NCBI GenBank assembly: GCA_001464035.1
Contig: LNEC01000008.1
Coordinates: 62,001 to 126,000 of the forward strand
Length of the DNA: 64,000 nt
Direction of reading: 5' to 3'
Source of the DNA: Bradyrhizobiaceae bacterium Ga0074131
GTDB lineage: Bacteria; Pseudomonadota; Alphaproteobacteria; Rhizobiales; Xanthobacteraceae
In this document: in pieces, positions 42,832 through 53,693 of the stretch
Position numbering within the stretch: the first letter of the stretch is position 1
How the letters are laid out: each line of letters begins with the position of its first letter
Program-made: the position numbers and the translations under genes
The notes under the pieces: generated by a model
Told to the model about the DNA's origin: nothing
Database searches by the model: none
What the model saw: only the letters and a program-made list of their open reading frames with translations

Positions 42832-44070
42832 GTGGAAACCTCCAAGATACGTGATGCTGGGGATGTCGAGCAGGCGGTGCGCGCGGCGATCGCCAGCGAG
42901 CAGCCGCTGGAAATCGTCGGCCACGGCTCGAAGCGGCTGATCGGCCAGCCGATGACGACCAATGCGCTGCTCGATCTGTCGGAGCTGAACGCGGTCGTGG
43001 CCTACGAGCCGAACGAGCTGATCATCACCGTGCAGGCGGGCGCCCCGCTGGCCGATGTGCTCAGCCTGATCGATTCCAAGAATCAGCAGTTTGCGTTCGA
43101 GCCGATCAATACGTCGGCGCTGCTGGGCACCCCTGATATCGGAACCATCGGCGGCATGATCGGCGCCGGGCTCGCGGGTCCGCGCCGCATCCGGGCGGGC
43201 GGCGCGCGCGACCATCTGCTGGGCGCGCACGCGGTGTCGGGTTTCGGCGACAGCTTCAAGGCCGGCGGCAAGGTCGTGAAGAACGTCACCGGCTACGACC
43301 TCTGCAAATTGCTGGCGGGGTCGTGGGGCACGCTCGCGGTCATGACGGAAGTGACCTTGAAGGTGATGCCGAGGCCCGAAAGCGAGCGCACGCTGCTGCT
43401 GCGCGGTCTCGATGATGCGACCGCCAACCGGGCGATGACGGCGGCGCTGGGTTCGCCATTCGACGTATCGGGGGCGGCGCACCTGCCCGCGTCGGCGTTT
43501 CGGGCTGATATCAGCGGGCTTGCCGACATCGGGCCGGCAGGGCAGGCGATCACCTTGCTGCGGCTGGAAGGTATCACCGCCTCTGCGGTGCATCGCGCGG
43601 CCGCGCTGGCTGCGCTGCTGGCGCCGTTTGGCGCGGCGGATACTGTGCAGGATACCGGCTCGGCGGCGATCTGGCGTTCGATTCGCGATGTCAAACCGTT
43701 TGCGGCCGCCGGCGCGCTGGGCGCTTGGCCGGTGTGGCGGATCGTCTGTCCGCCGGCCGCCGGCGGCGCACTCGGCCAGGCGCTGTCGCGGGGCACCGGC
43801 GGCGACGTGGTCTACGACTGGGGCGGTGGCCTGATCTGGGCGGCGCTGCCGCCGAAACCGGACGCGCAAGCGGCCGTGGTGCGCGCGCAGGTCGACGCCG
43901 CCGGCGGCCATGCCACACTGATACGCGCGTCCGAACAAGTCAGGCGCAACGTCGATGTGTTCCATCCCCAGCCAGGCGGCCTGGCGCGGTTGAGTGAACG
44001 CGTCCGCCACGGCTTCGATCCGAAGAACATCCTCAATCGCGGCCGGATGACCAGAGGGGCTGCAACATGA
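42832..44070 (+). CDS. glcE: Glycolate oxidase subunit GlcE
   Basis: This 412-residue protein starts at GTG 42832, 11 bases after glcD. It contains a shorter FAD-binding domain (EIVGHGSKRLIGQP, GTPDIGTIGGMIGAGLAGPRRI, VVKNVTGYDLCKLLAGSWGTL) and lacks the C-terminal HAGDGN block of GlcD. It forms the second flavin subunit of the membrane-associated oxidase. It overlaps glcF by 4 bases (ATGA). Confidence 0.92.
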   Translation: METSKIRDAGDVEQAVRAAIASEQPLEIVGHGSKRLIGQPMTTNALLDLSELNAVVAYEPNELIITVQAGAPLADVLSLIDSKNQQFAFEPINTSALLGTPDIGTIGGMIGAGLAGPRRIRAGGARDHLLGAHAVSGFGDSFKAGGKVVKNVTGYDLCKLLAGSWGTLAVMTEVTLKVMPRPESERTLLLRGLDDATANRAMTAALGSPFDVSGAAHLPASAFRADISGLADIGPAGQAITLLRLEGITASAVHRAAALAALLAPFGAADTVQDTGSAAIWRSIRDVKPFAAAGALGAWPVWRIVCPPAAGGALGQALSRGTGGDVVYDWGGGLIWAALPPKPDAQAAVVRAQVDAAGGHATLIRASEQVRRNVDVFHPQPGGLARLSERVRHGFDPKNILNRGRMTRGAAT

Positions 44071-45383
44071 AGACCGAATTCAGCCTGGCGCAACTCGCCG
44101 ATCCCGATGTCGCGGAGGCCGACAGGATCTTGCGCGCCTGCGTGCACTGCGGGTTCTGCACTGCGACGTGCCCAACCTACGTGCTGCTCGGCGACGAACT
44201 CGACAGCCCGCGCGGGCGGATCTACCTGATCAAGGAAATGCTGGAAAAGAACCGGCCGCCGACCCGGGAGGTGGTCAAGCACATCGACCGCTGCCTCTCC
44301 TGTCTCGCCTGCATGACCACCTGTCCGTCGGGCGTGAACTACATGCATCTGGTCGACCAGGCGCGGGTGAGAATTGAAAAGGACTATACCAGGCCGCTGA
44401 CCGAGCGCGCGCTCCGCGCGGTGCTCGCCTTTGTGCTGCCGCGGCCTCAACTGTTCCGCTGGAGCATGATTCTGGCCCGGCTCGGCCGGCCGCTCGGCGC
44501 CTTGCTGCCGACCCCCGAGGCGGCCCCGGCATCGCCGGGTTTGTTGCGGCGAATCAAGGCGATGCTGGCGCTGGCGCCGGGCAGGCTGCCGCCATCAGGA
44601 CCTGCCGGAGGCAGCGTTTTTCCGGCGATCGGCGAACGGCGCGGGCGCGTCGCGCTGCTGCAGGGCTGCGCCCAGCAGGTGCTGGCGCCGCGCATCAATC
44701 AGGCCGCCGTCAGTCTGCTGACGCGTCACGGCATCGAGGTCGTGCTGGTCAAGGACGAGCAATGTTGCGGCGCGCTGACCCACCATCTCGGACGCGACGG
44801 CGACGCGCTGGCGCGTGCCCGCGCCAACATCGGCGTCTGGCTCGGGGAGGCCGAGCGGGGCGGCCTCGACGCCATTCTGGTGACGGCATCGGGTTGCGGC
44901 ACAGTCATCAAGGACTATGGCTTCATGCTACGCGAGGACCGCGATTTCGCCGGTCCAGCCGCCACGGTTTCCGCGTTGACCAAGGATATTACCGAGTATG
45001 TCAGCGGCATCGAACTGCAGCCAGCGCAGCAACGCGGCGACATTATCATCGCCTATCACTCCGCATGTTCGCTGCAGCACGGACAGAAAATCACGCAGGC
45101 CCCGAAAGAATTGCTTTCCAAGAACGGTTTCGTGGTGAAAGATGTGCCTGAGAGCCATTTGTGTTGCGGTTCGGCGGGGACTTACAACATTCTCCAGCCT
45201 GACATTGCGAGCAGGTTGCGCGATCGAAAGGTCGCCAATATTGCGACAGTGAAGCCGGACATGATTGCAGCGGGCAATATTGGGTGCATGGTTCAGATTG
45301 CCGGCGGCACGTCAGTTCCTGTGGTGCACACGATTGAGCTTCTCGATTGGGCGACAGGCGGTCCCCGGCCAGGATTGAACTGA
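44067..45383 (+). CDS. glcF: Glycolate oxidase iron-sulfur subunit GlcF
   Basis: This 438-residue protein has two 4Fe-4S motifs: Cys25, 28, 31, 35 (CVHCGFCTATCP) and Cys76, 79, 82, 86 (CLSCLACMTTCP). It also has two CCG cysteine-rich domains (DEQCCGAL and SHLCCGSAG), as in heterodisulfide reductase-type proteins. It passes electrons from the flavin subunits toward the quinone pool. The operon is complete, and glycolate oxidation matches photorespiratory or two-carbon metabolism. Confidence 0.93.
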   Translation: MKTEFSLAQLADPDVAEADRILRACVHCGFCTATCPTYVLLGDELDSPRGRIYLIKEMLEKNRPPTREVVKHIDRCLSCLACMTTCPSGVNYMHLVDQARVRIEKDYTRPLTERALRAVLAFVLPRPQLFRWSMILARLGRPLGALLPTPEAAPASPGLLRRIKAMLALAPGRLPPSGPAGGSVFPAIGERRGRVALLQGCAQQVLAPRINQAAVSLLTRHGIEVVLVKDEQCCGALTHHLGRDGDALARARANIGVWLGEAERGGLDAILVTASGCGTVIKDYGFMLREDRDFAGPAATVSALTKDITEYVSGIELQPAQQRGDIIIAYHSACSLQHGQKITQAPKELLSKNGFVVKDVPESHLCCGSAGTYNILQPDIASRLRDRKVANIATVKPDMIAAGNIGCMVQIAGGTSVPVVHTIELLDWATGGPRPGLN

Positions 45384-45454
45384 ATCGACTGGCCCCGCGC
45401 GGAAGCGGACGACTTGCCTGATAGACATTTGATCGCGGCAACAGGAGGTTCACG

Positions 45455-45907
45455 ATGGCTAAAGGGAAGAAGAGCAAAAAGGGTAAGAAGGCTAAAAAAG
45501 CCAGGAAAAGTCTGGTGACGGCCAAGAAGAGATCCGCGAAGAAGTCGGCAAAGAAGGCCAGTAAGTCCGCGAAGAAAGGCGGCAAGAAATCCGCCAAGAA
45601 ATCGGCTCCGAAAAAATCGGCCAAGAAATCCGCCAAGAAATCAGCCAAGAAATCCGCCGGGAAGACCAGCGCCAGAAAGAGCCCAGCCAAGAAGGCGGCC
45701 GCCAAGCCCACCGCCCCCATGCCCGCAGCCCCCAAACCTGCCGCGCGCAAACGTGCCGCACCCAAGCCCGCGGCGGCTCCGGCTCCGGAGCCGATGGCTG
45801 TCCCGACGCCTCAGCCCGCGGCTGCAAGCTGGGCGTCTCCCAGCCCCGCGGCCTCGAGCCCGGTGCCTTCATGGGGCGCGCCCTCCAGCGGGGACGACGA
45901 TACGTAG
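45455..45907 (+). CDS. Lysine/alanine-rich basic protein, histone H1-like in composition
   Basis: This 150-residue protein has a strongly biased sequence. Residues 1 to about 85 are Lys/Ser/Ala repeats of the KKSAKKSAKKS kind, resembling the AlgP/histone H1-like DNA-binding tails. Residues about 86-140 are Pro/Ala-rich, and the end is SGDDDT. AGGAGG lies 5 bases upstream, and an intrinsic terminator follows at 45937. It may bind DNA or act as a polycation; a non-globular nucleoid protein is the best guess. It has no signal peptide. Confidence 0.75.
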   Translation: MAKGKKSKKGKKAKKARKSLVTAKKRSAKKSAKKASKSAKKGGKKSAKKSAPKKSAKKSAKKSAKKSAGKTSARKSPAKKAAAKPTAPMPAAPKPAARKRAAPKPAAAPAPEPMAVPTPQPAAASWASPSPAASSPVPSWGAPSSGDDDT

Positions 45908-46294
45908 CACACTCCGGTAGCAGCAGATCACGTTCAGGCCGCAGCGTTAGCCGCTGCGGCCTTTCGCGATTTCGGGCGAACGCGTGTTGACCATGCACGT
46001 GGTTTGATTCGCGGGATCGTTGCGGCGGCGACGACCTTGTTCGTGCGGCAAACGCCCTCCAATGCACATTAACCGCGAGAAGCCCGAAGTTGTTGTCCGA
46101 ATGCAACACCCGCCTATAACATTTCCGAAAAACGTCGTAAGCGCCCAAAAAGGCGGCATATGCCGGTCTTTTTTGCTTCACGCCACCCCGGGCAAGTTCC
46201 AGATTGCATTCAGGTTAGGAATTTCACTGCAGTCGGTTGCCGTTCGTCCCTGGGACCCCGGAACCGGATTGTCTTAACGGTAATGGGGATTGTC
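45908..46294. promoter_or_regulatory. Upstream region of the porin gene with a palindromic hairpin
   Basis: Apart from the terminator above, this 387-base gap holds CGGCATATGCCG (46154-46165), flanked by AAAAAGG and GTCTTTTTT. It resembles a terminator hairpin although its stem has mismatches. It lies about 120 bases before the porin start; a role in porin regulation or upstream termination is not decided. Confidence 0.45.
45937..45966 (+). terminator. Terminator after the Lys-rich gene
   Basis: A ten-base stem GGCCGCAGCG (45937-45946) and CGCTGCGGCC (45952-45961) encloses a TTAGC loop and is followed by TTTCG. Confidence 0.85.
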
Positions 46295-47326
46295 ATGAAG
46301 AAGTTGGCTTTGTTGGCAACGGCGCTGACAATGATATCGGGTTCGGCTCTCGCGGCGGACATGCGCGTCAAGGCCTACAAGGCGCCGCCGCCGGTGGTGT
46401 TCGATCCCTGGGATATCGCCTTCGGCGGCGCGATCATGAGCAATTACGTCTTCCGCGGCATCACCCAATCCAACAACAAGCCCTCGGTCGCAGCCTACTT
46501 CGAGCCGCGCTACAACGTCAGCAAGGACTTGCAGCTCTACGTCGGCCTGGCAGGTGCGAGCATCTCGTTCCCGAACCGCGCGGCAGCTGAAATCGACATC
46601 TATGGCGGCATCCGTCCCACCTTTGGCATGTTCGCCTTCGACTTTGGCGTTTGGGGTTATCTGTATCCGGGCGGCACCTGCCACTACGGCGCACCCTTCG
46701 ATACGGCGGGCGTACCGCTCGGCAACGAATGCGCCACCAATGTGCTTTTCAACGGTAACGTCATCAAGAGGAACCTGAGTTTCTTCGAGGCCTACGCCAA
46801 GGTCAACGTGACCCTCAACGACATGTTCGCGATCGGCGCCACCGAATACTACACGCCGAGCTTCCTGGGGTCCGGCGCCTGGGGCAACTACGCATCGATC
46901 ACCGGCAAGTTCACGGCGCCCAGCTCCACATTCGGGAGCAGCGGCGTCGGCATGTACATCTCCGGCGAGTTCGGCCGGCAGTGGCTTGGAACCTCCGATT
47001 CCTTCTACGGAACGGGCTTTACCAATCCCGGCTTTGCGGGGCCGTTCCCGAATGGCATCAACTATGCCGACTACAATACCTGGAACATCGGCGTCGGCTT
47101 CACTTACAAGGTGTTCACGCTGGATGTTCGCTACTCCGACACCAACCTGTCGAAGGGAGATTGCAACGCGTTCACGAGCGATTTCGCAGCCCGCGGAAAC
47201 ATCACCGCAACGTCTGGAACATCGATAACGGCGATCAATCCATCTGGCGTCGGGTCCAATTGGTGCGGCGCGACCGGCATCGTCAAGCTTTCGGCTGACC
47301 TGACCGCGATGACCAACTTGAAGTAA
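46295..47326 (+). CDS. TorF family putative outer-membrane porin
   Basis: This 343-residue protein has a signal peptide ending SGSALAA. The mature part has the TorF (Gcw_chp) pattern of beta-strand stretches: AFGGAIMSNYVFRGITQSNNKPSVAAYFEP, FGMFAFDFGVWGYLYPGG and FEAYAKVNVTLNDMFAIGATEYYTPS. It ends in a Leu-Lys dipeptide and lacks the C-terminal aromatic common to porins. It is expected to be a beta-barrel in the outer membrane. A terminator follows at 47348. Confidence 0.85.
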   Translation: MKKLALLATALTMISGSALAADMRVKAYKAPPPVVFDPWDIAFGGAIMSNYVFRGITQSNNKPSVAAYFEPRYNVSKDLQLYVGLAGASISFPNRAAAEIDIYGGIRPTFGMFAFDFGVWGYLYPGGTCHYGAPFDTAGVPLGNECATNVLFNGNVIKRNLSFFEAYAKVNVTLNDMFAIGATEYYTPSFLGSGAWGNYASITGKFTAPSSTFGSSGVGMYISGEFGRQWLGTSDSFYGTGFTNPGFAGPFPNGINYADYNTWNIGVGFTYKVFTLDVRYSDTNLSKGDCNAFTSDFAARGNITATSGTSITAINPSGVGSNWCGATGIVKLSADLTAMTNLK

Positions 47327-47347
47327 CTTCTTTTCTCGGGACGTTGG

Positions 47348-47377
47348 GGGCGGCAGAGCGATCTGCCGCCCTTCTTC
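47348..47377 (+). terminator. Terminator after the porin gene
   Basis: GGGCGGCAGA (47348-47357), loop GCGA and TCTGCCGCCC (47362-47371) are followed by TTCTTCTT. Because the next gene runs leftward, it may serve only the porin. Confidence 0.85.
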
Positions 47378-47429
47378 TTGAAGTAAGACGGATGAACGTA
47401 GGCGCCGGCAGCATCCCCGGCGCCTGTCG

Positions 47430-49178
47430 TTATGACGGCGTTGGCTGTTCGCCGGCGTCCCGGAGCTCAAATCCATCTCCGTCGCGGAGCAGCACGACAT
47501 TGCGCTTGTGGAAGGCGTCAAGCGTCGAGCGATGGCCGATCGAAACGATGGTGGTGGCCGGCAGTTTCTCCCTGAGCAAGCCATACAGCGCCGCCTCGGA
47601 GGGTTCATCAAGCGAGGCGGTTGCCTCATCGAGGAAGAGGTATTGCGGCGCATGCAACAGCGCGCGCGCGAGCGCAAGGCGCTGTTGCTCGCCGAGCGAC
47701 AGCGTCCGGTTCCAGTGACCGTGCTCGGCGAGCATCAGAGCCAGCTTCGGCAATCCCACCGCCTCGAGCGCCTGGGCGATTTGAGCGGCCGTGAACGTCC
47801 CCTCCTTGCCGGGGTACTCGACCGCCGCGTGCAGCGCGCCGACCGGGAAATAGGGTCGCTGCGGCAGCATCATCAAGGTCGCGTTCGCCGGAATGGCGAT
47901 GGAACCCGTCCCGAACGGCCAGATGCCGGCGATCGCCCGGAACAGCGTCGACTTGCCCGAACCCGACGGCCCGGTCACCAATGTGCGTTCGTCCTGGCGC
48001 AAGCGGAATCCGTCCGCGTTCACCAGCGGCGTTCCGTTCGGCAAACGTACCGCCAGCCCCTTGAGGTCGATGGCGCCGTCGCCGGCGGCCTGGATGACGT
48101 GAATCCTGTTGTCGCCGTTCGCCAGTTCGGTCGCCGCAGCAATCCCCATCTCAAATCCGTCGAGACGGTTCACGACCGCCTGCCATTCCGCCAGTTGGCG
48201 GTAGATGGTGATGAAGAACGACAGCGCGCCCTGGACGCTCGAAAAGGCGGATCCGGTCTGCATCATGCCGCCGAGCTGAATTTTTCCCGCGAAGTAGGCG
48301 GGAGCCACCAGTATGTAGGGAAAGATCACCGAAGCCTGCGAGTAACTGGCGGTGAACGCCGTCAGCTTCTTGGTGCGGGACATGATGGCGAGCCAGTTCT
48401 CGACCACGCGTCCGAAGCGAACCAGCAGGCGTTCGCGCTCGGCTTCATCGCCGCGCAGCAACGCAATCTGCTCCGAATTTTCCCGAACCCGTATCAGGTT
48501 GAAACGGAAATCAGCCTCGTACTGCTGCTGGCGGAAATCGATCCCGACCAGCGGCCAGCCGATCATATGGGTCAGGATGGTGCCGAGAACCGAATAGATC
48601 AACGCGCCCCAGACCAGATAGCCGGGAATCGCGAAATCCTGCCCGAACAGGTGCAGCGGCGCGGCGTTGGAAAGCCCCCACAGGATGACGACGAAGGACG
48701 CCAGCGTGACGATTGAGCTCAGCAGGCCGACCCCGATGTTGAGCGTCCGTTCGACAAACAGCTTGACGTCGTCGGTCATGCGCTGGTCCGGATTGTCGGC
48801 GGCGTCGCCCTGAAGCTGCATCCGGTAATGGTTGGCCTGATGCAGCCATTGGCCGAGATACTGCGCGGTCATCCAGCGACGCCAGCGGATCTGCAGCCAT
48901 TGATTGAGGTAGAGCTGGTACACCGCGATGACCGTGTAGATGGCGGCAAGCACGCAGAAATAGATGATCTCGGTGACGAAGGTGTCCCAGTTTCGCTCCT
49001 GCAGCGCGTTGTAGAAGCGGCTGTTCCACTGATTGATCAGGACGGTGATGCCGACAATGGCAAGCTCGGCGGTGATCACCGCCGCCAGCAGCGCGCGGCC
49101 GGCCCACTTGTCCTCGGAGCGAAAATAGGGAGCGGCGATCCGCCAAACGGCCGCGAGCGTCGAGCGGATATTGTTCAC
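47430..49178 (-). CDS. SbmA/BacA-type ABC transporter (fused permease and ATPase)
   Basis: This 582-residue inner-membrane protein joins an SbmA/BacA-like transmembrane domain (residues about 1-340, with NQWNSRFYNALQERNWDTF and HYRMQLQGDAADNPDQRM) to an ABC ATPase. Walker A is GPSGSGKS (403-410), the signature is LSLGEQQRLALARAL and Walker B is YLFLDEATASLD. The architecture is that of YddA and BclA. BclA of Bradyrhizobium imports antimicrobial nodule peptides and is needed for some symbioses, so this gene is either a BclA-like peptide importer or a paralogue. It is probably monocistronic. Confidence 0.88.
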   Translation of the reverse strand: MNNIRSTLAAVWRIAAPYFRSEDKWAGRALLAAVITAELAIVGITVLINQWNSRFYNALQERNWDTFVTEIIYFCVLAAIYTVIAVYQLYLNQWLQIRWRRWMTAQYLGQWLHQANHYRMQLQGDAADNPDQRMTDDVKLFVERTLNIGVGLLSSIVTLASFVVILWGLSNAAPLHLFGQDFAIPGYLVWGALIYSVLGTILTHMIGWPLVGIDFRQQQYEADFRFNLIRVRENSEQIALLRGDEAERERLLVRFGRVVENWLAIMSRTKKLTAFTASYSQASVIFPYILVAPAYFAGKIQLGGMMQTGSAFSSVQGALSFFITIYRQLAEWQAVVNRLDGFEMGIAAATELANGDNRIHVIQAAGDGAIDLKGLAVRLPNGTPLVNADGFRLRQDERTLVTGPSGSGKSTLFRAIAGIWPFGTGSIAIPANATLMMLPQRPYFPVGALHAAVEYPGKEGTFTAAQIAQALEAVGLPKLALMLAEHGHWNRTLSLGEQQRLALARALLHAPQYLFLDEATASLDEPSEAALYGLLREKLPATTIVSIGHRSTLDAFHKRNVVLLRDGDGFELRDAGEQPTPS

Positions 49179-49452
49179 AGATCAACGTCTCCGGGGAATG
49201 GCCCTGACGGCCTGAGATGAAAGGCAGGATCAAGATATGCTGGACCAAAGTCTCAGGTTTCCGCCAGTCGCGGTCAACCCTAGCTAGCATGGACTCCGGG
49301 GGCGAGGGGCGGGGAGTGCTGTGGCTTCGCGAGGTTGTGAGCGGATCTGGCATCGGGCGCCCGAGCGACGATTGGCGGCAGCTCTGGCCAACGCCGCGCG
49401 CATTCCTTAGAACGACGCGGGATCCACGTGCAGCGACATTTCGAGAGGCTTT

Positions 49453-49872
49453 ATGATTTCTATGCCCAGGTTCTCGACGCGCGCCGCCGCATTGGCGCTG
49501 GTGCTGGCTGCCGCGGCCTTCGATCCCGGCCCGGCTCGCGCCGATGAGGGCTTTCCGTTCGGGCTCGAAATGACCCTGGATGCGGCGCGGCAACCCGGAT
49601 CCAAGCGGATACCGTCGCTGGATATCGGCGACGCCGGCGAGGTGATTCTCGAACTTTGGTGCAAGAGCGGCACGGGCCAGTTTTCGGTGGCGGGCAACAC
49701 GGTGATTTTCGTCTCGGGGCCGCTGCAGGATCGTTCCTGCCCGCCGGGGCGGGCGCAGGCCGATGACGAACTGGTCGCCGCCCTGAGCGAGGCAGCGACC
49801 TGGAGGCGGCAGGGCGATGTTGTCTCGTTCGTCGGTCCGAGAACGCTGCGCTTCCGCCTCAATACCAACTAG
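49453..49872 (+). CDS. Secreted META-domain-like protein, function unknown
   Basis: This 139-residue protein has a signal peptide (ALALVLAAAAFDPGPARA). The mature part contains EVILELWCKSGTGQFSVAGNTVIFVSGP and DVVSFVGPRTLRFRLNTN, which look like the beta-strand core of small periplasmic META-type proteins; the match is weak. The two cysteines (LWCKSG and RSCPPG) may form a disulfide. It converges on the 398-residue secreted protein gene with a 46-base gap. Confidence 0.6.
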   Translation: MISMPRFSTRAAALALVLAAAAFDPGPARADEGFPFGLEMTLDAARQPGSKRIPSLDIGDAGEVILELWCKSGTGQFSVAGNTVIFVSGPLQDRSCPPGRAQADDELVAALSEAATWRRQGDVVSFVGPRTLRFRLNTN

Positions 49873-49918
49873 ACTAGCCGCAGCGTTTCGAAGCACTCCG
49901 GGGATCGGGTGAATCTGG

Positions 49919-51115
49919 TTACTTCCAGCCGTTCGTGTCGCCGTCCCAGCGCTGGCCCTTGAACTCCCTGGCCAGCGCCTCGACCGAGCCGTTGTCGTCC
50001 TTCAACTCACCTTCCTCGTCGAGGCTGGACTCGTCCGCCAGATTGAGTTTGGGGCCTGACGCCTCGTCCGAAGTCGAAATGGCGGGGCTCCCGATCCACA
50101 GCATCAGCCGGTCGGTCGCGCCGGGCTTGTCCGGCGCCACCAGGGCGGTGACCTCGATTGTCTCGGTGAGGCCCAGTGCCGGAAATATCCGGCTCGGCCG
50201 CTTCAACGTGATCTTCAGCTTTCCGGTATTGGCGTCCCAGGCCGACGCCGACGCTTTCGCCGCCAGCGTTTTTGCCAGCACGCCGGAAACCGTTGCCGCC
50301 AGCCGGTCCCTGTTGAGCCTGTCGCCGTCGCGCCAGTCGGCGGCAGCGAAACGGATCGTGCGATCCATCTCCACGCCGCCGCTGGTCCAGCCGGCGGCGA
50401 CCACGCCTGGCGACGACTTGGCTTTCGCAACCAGCGCTGCGGCGCGCTCCGGATCGATATTGACGTGGATGGTTTGCTCGCCGGCGCGCATCGCGTCGCA
50501 GGAGACGCTGAGGCTGCTCAGGGAAACCTCGAGATCCTGCCCCTTCAACCCCTTTAGGAAATCCAGCACCGCGTCCAGCTTGACCCGCACGCCGATCGAT
50601 TCCGGCGACACTTCGGTGAAATCCTTCGGGTCGGCCGCAATGCCGTCATCGGTGGTCTGGCTTTCCTGGAATTCCTTTTCGCTGAGGTCGGAATTGTCCG
50701 TCGAGATCACATCCGTCACGGCCTGGCCGACGCTGATCTGACCCCGGAATTCAAAGCTGTCGCCCGTCGGCTTGCGGACGAGTCGTATCGTGACCGGCAG
50801 TTTGTCACCGAGACTCTGCGTCGTGCCGGTCAGGGTCTGGCCGTTGACCGTGAGGTTGGCAACGAAGCGGTCTTTGCGGTCGGCGCCCTTCTCTGCGGGA
50901 TAGCAGACATCAAGCACCGCCGCGGTGACGGTTTTGCCCTGGCGGGTTTCCTTGAGCACGACGTCGGCATTGCCGGCCATCAACCCGTCGATCGCCGTGA
51001 AATACCGGACTTCGCCGGCGTTCGGCGCCGCCTTGGTCGGGAGCTTCATCTGGGCCAGCGCGAGATCCGGCGAAGCCGTCATCAGACCGAGCAGACAGAG
51101 CAGAAGCGTGCGCAT
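49919..51115 (-). CDS. Secreted DUF3108-like protein, function unknown
   Basis: This 398-residue protein has a signal peptide (LLLCLLGLMTASPDLALAQ). NAGEVRYFTAIDGLMAGNADVVLKETRQG and later VCYPAEKGADRKDRFVANLTVNGQTLTG suggest repeated beta-sandwich units, but the family is uncertain. The centre holds acidic, Asp/Glu-rich stretches, and the tail ends GQRWDGDTNGWK. It is upstream of the groEL terminator on the same strand and not part of the groESL operon. Confidence 0.6.
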   Translation of the reverse strand: MRTLLLCLLGLMTASPDLALAQMKLPTKAAPNAGEVRYFTAIDGLMAGNADVVLKETRQGKTVTAAVLDVCYPAEKGADRKDRFVANLTVNGQTLTGTTQSLGDKLPVTIRLVRKPTGDSFEFRGQISVGQAVTDVISTDNSDLSEKEFQESQTTDDGIAADPKDFTEVSPESIGVRVKLDAVLDFLKGLKGQDLEVSLSSLSVSCDAMRAGEQTIHVNIDPERAAALVAKAKSSPGVVAAGWTSGGVEMDRTIRFAAADWRDGDRLNRDRLAATVSGVLAKTLAAKASASAWDANTGKLKITLKRPSRIFPALGLTETIEVTALVAPDKPGATDRLMLWIGSPAISTSDEASGPKLNLADESSLDEEGELKDDNGSVEALAREFKGQRWDGDTNGWK

Positions 51116-51170
51116 ATGCAGGTTTCCTCAGGAGGGCGGAATCGGGCGTTACCGTAGAGCCTTTATGCCG

Positions 51171-51198
51171 AAAAAGAAGGCCGCCAGGAGGCGGCCTT
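51171..51198 (-). terminator. Terminator of the groESL operon
   Basis: On the minus strand AAGGCCGCC, loop TCCT and GGCGGCCTT are followed by CTTTTT, 30 bases beyond the groEL stop. Confidence 0.85.
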
Positions 51199-51228
51199 CA
51201 TTGATCGGTAGGTCGGCGTCGGGCAGTC

Positions 51229-52884
<1,656 letters not shown>

Positions 52885-52930
52885 TTACTCCTGGAATGAA
52901 TAGTACAGTGGTTCTTCGCGCTCCCTTGTG

Positions 52931-53048
52931 GTCATTGCCGGACTTGACCCGGCAATCCATCGCTTTGCGAGATTCTTTCGAAAAACGATGGATGCCGGGG
53001 TCACCGAGCGCGAAGGCGCGCTTCGCGCTTTTGCCCGGGTGTGACGAC
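52931..53048. repeat. Dispersed palindromic element within the groESL operon
   Basis: GTCATTGCCGGACTTGACCC and GGCAATCCATCG (52931-52962) pair with CGATGGATGCCGGGGTC (52986-53002). An inner hairpin GCGCGAAGGCGCGCTTCGCGC completes the element, which is related to 7888-7970. It lies between the groES stop and groEL start. Confidence 0.8.
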
Positions 53049-53075
53049 CAGTACGTGGCGGCTCCGGCGTCGCCG

Positions 53076-53372
53076 TTAGCTCAACACGCCCATGATGTCG
53101 CTCTCCTTCATGATCAACAGTTCCTCGCCGTCGAGCTTGACCTCGGTGCCCGACCATTTCCCGAACAGCACGCGGTCGCCGACCTTGAGGTCGATCGGGA
53201 TCAGCTTGCCGGCTTCGTCACGGCCACCCGGGCCTACGGCGGTGATTTCGCCCTGCGAGGGTTTTTCCTTGGCACTGTCGGGAATGATGATGCCGCCCTT
53301 GGTCTTTTCTTCGGCGTCGATGCGCTTGACCACGACACGGTCATGCAGGGGACGAAATTTTGATTTAGCCAT
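53076..53372 (-). CDS. groS: Co-chaperonin GroES (10 kDa)
   Basis: This 98-residue protein has [38 protein letters not shown], the mobile-loop region, and [29 protein letters not shown]. It caps GroEL. Its start is preceded by AGGAACC, and a CIRCE-like operator lies about 100 bases upstream. Confidence 0.98.
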   Translation of the reverse strand: MAKSKFRPLHDRVVVKRIDAEEKTKGGIIIPDSAKEKPSQGEITAVGPGGRDEAGKLIPIDLKVGDRVLFGKWSGTEVKLDGEELLIMKESDIMGVLS

Positions 53373-53693
53373 GACGGTTCCTTGTGAAGGCTCGGGTTCA
53401 GGTCTGGTTCGCCATCGAAAGTGGCTCTGAAGACGGGCGTATTCGGCCGTGCCAGGGCAGGGCCCGGTATCCTTAGCAATCGCGATATCGGAGTGCTAAG
53501 GGTGTCCCCGGGAATATGGCTTGGAACCAATCCTGTCAAGCAACGGGGTTAAACCCTTGGTGAGGCTGATATAGGATGATTCGGAAACCATATCGGGGCT
53601 GCAGCGTAGTTAAGTGGGACGTCATTGCTCCGAAAGGAGTTTTGAGCTTGGCTGCGGGACGGGTGCGGCCGCGAATTTGTTCGGGGGAATACC
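53373..53693. promoter_or_regulatory. Divergent region between groES and a lipoprotein gene
   Basis: This 321-base region holds the CIRCE-like site at 53473-53499 and the groES promoter leftward, plus the promoter of the lipoprotein gene rightward. No other structure was recognised. Confidence 0.6.
53473..53499. promoter_or_regulatory. CIRCE-like HrcA operator of groESL
   Basis: TTAGCAATC, nine spacer bases and GAGTGCTAA match the CIRCE consensus TTAGCACTC-N9-GAGTGCTAA with one substitution (A for C) in the left arm. HrcA should repress groES-groEL here; heat control by RpoH cannot be excluded. Confidence 0.85.
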
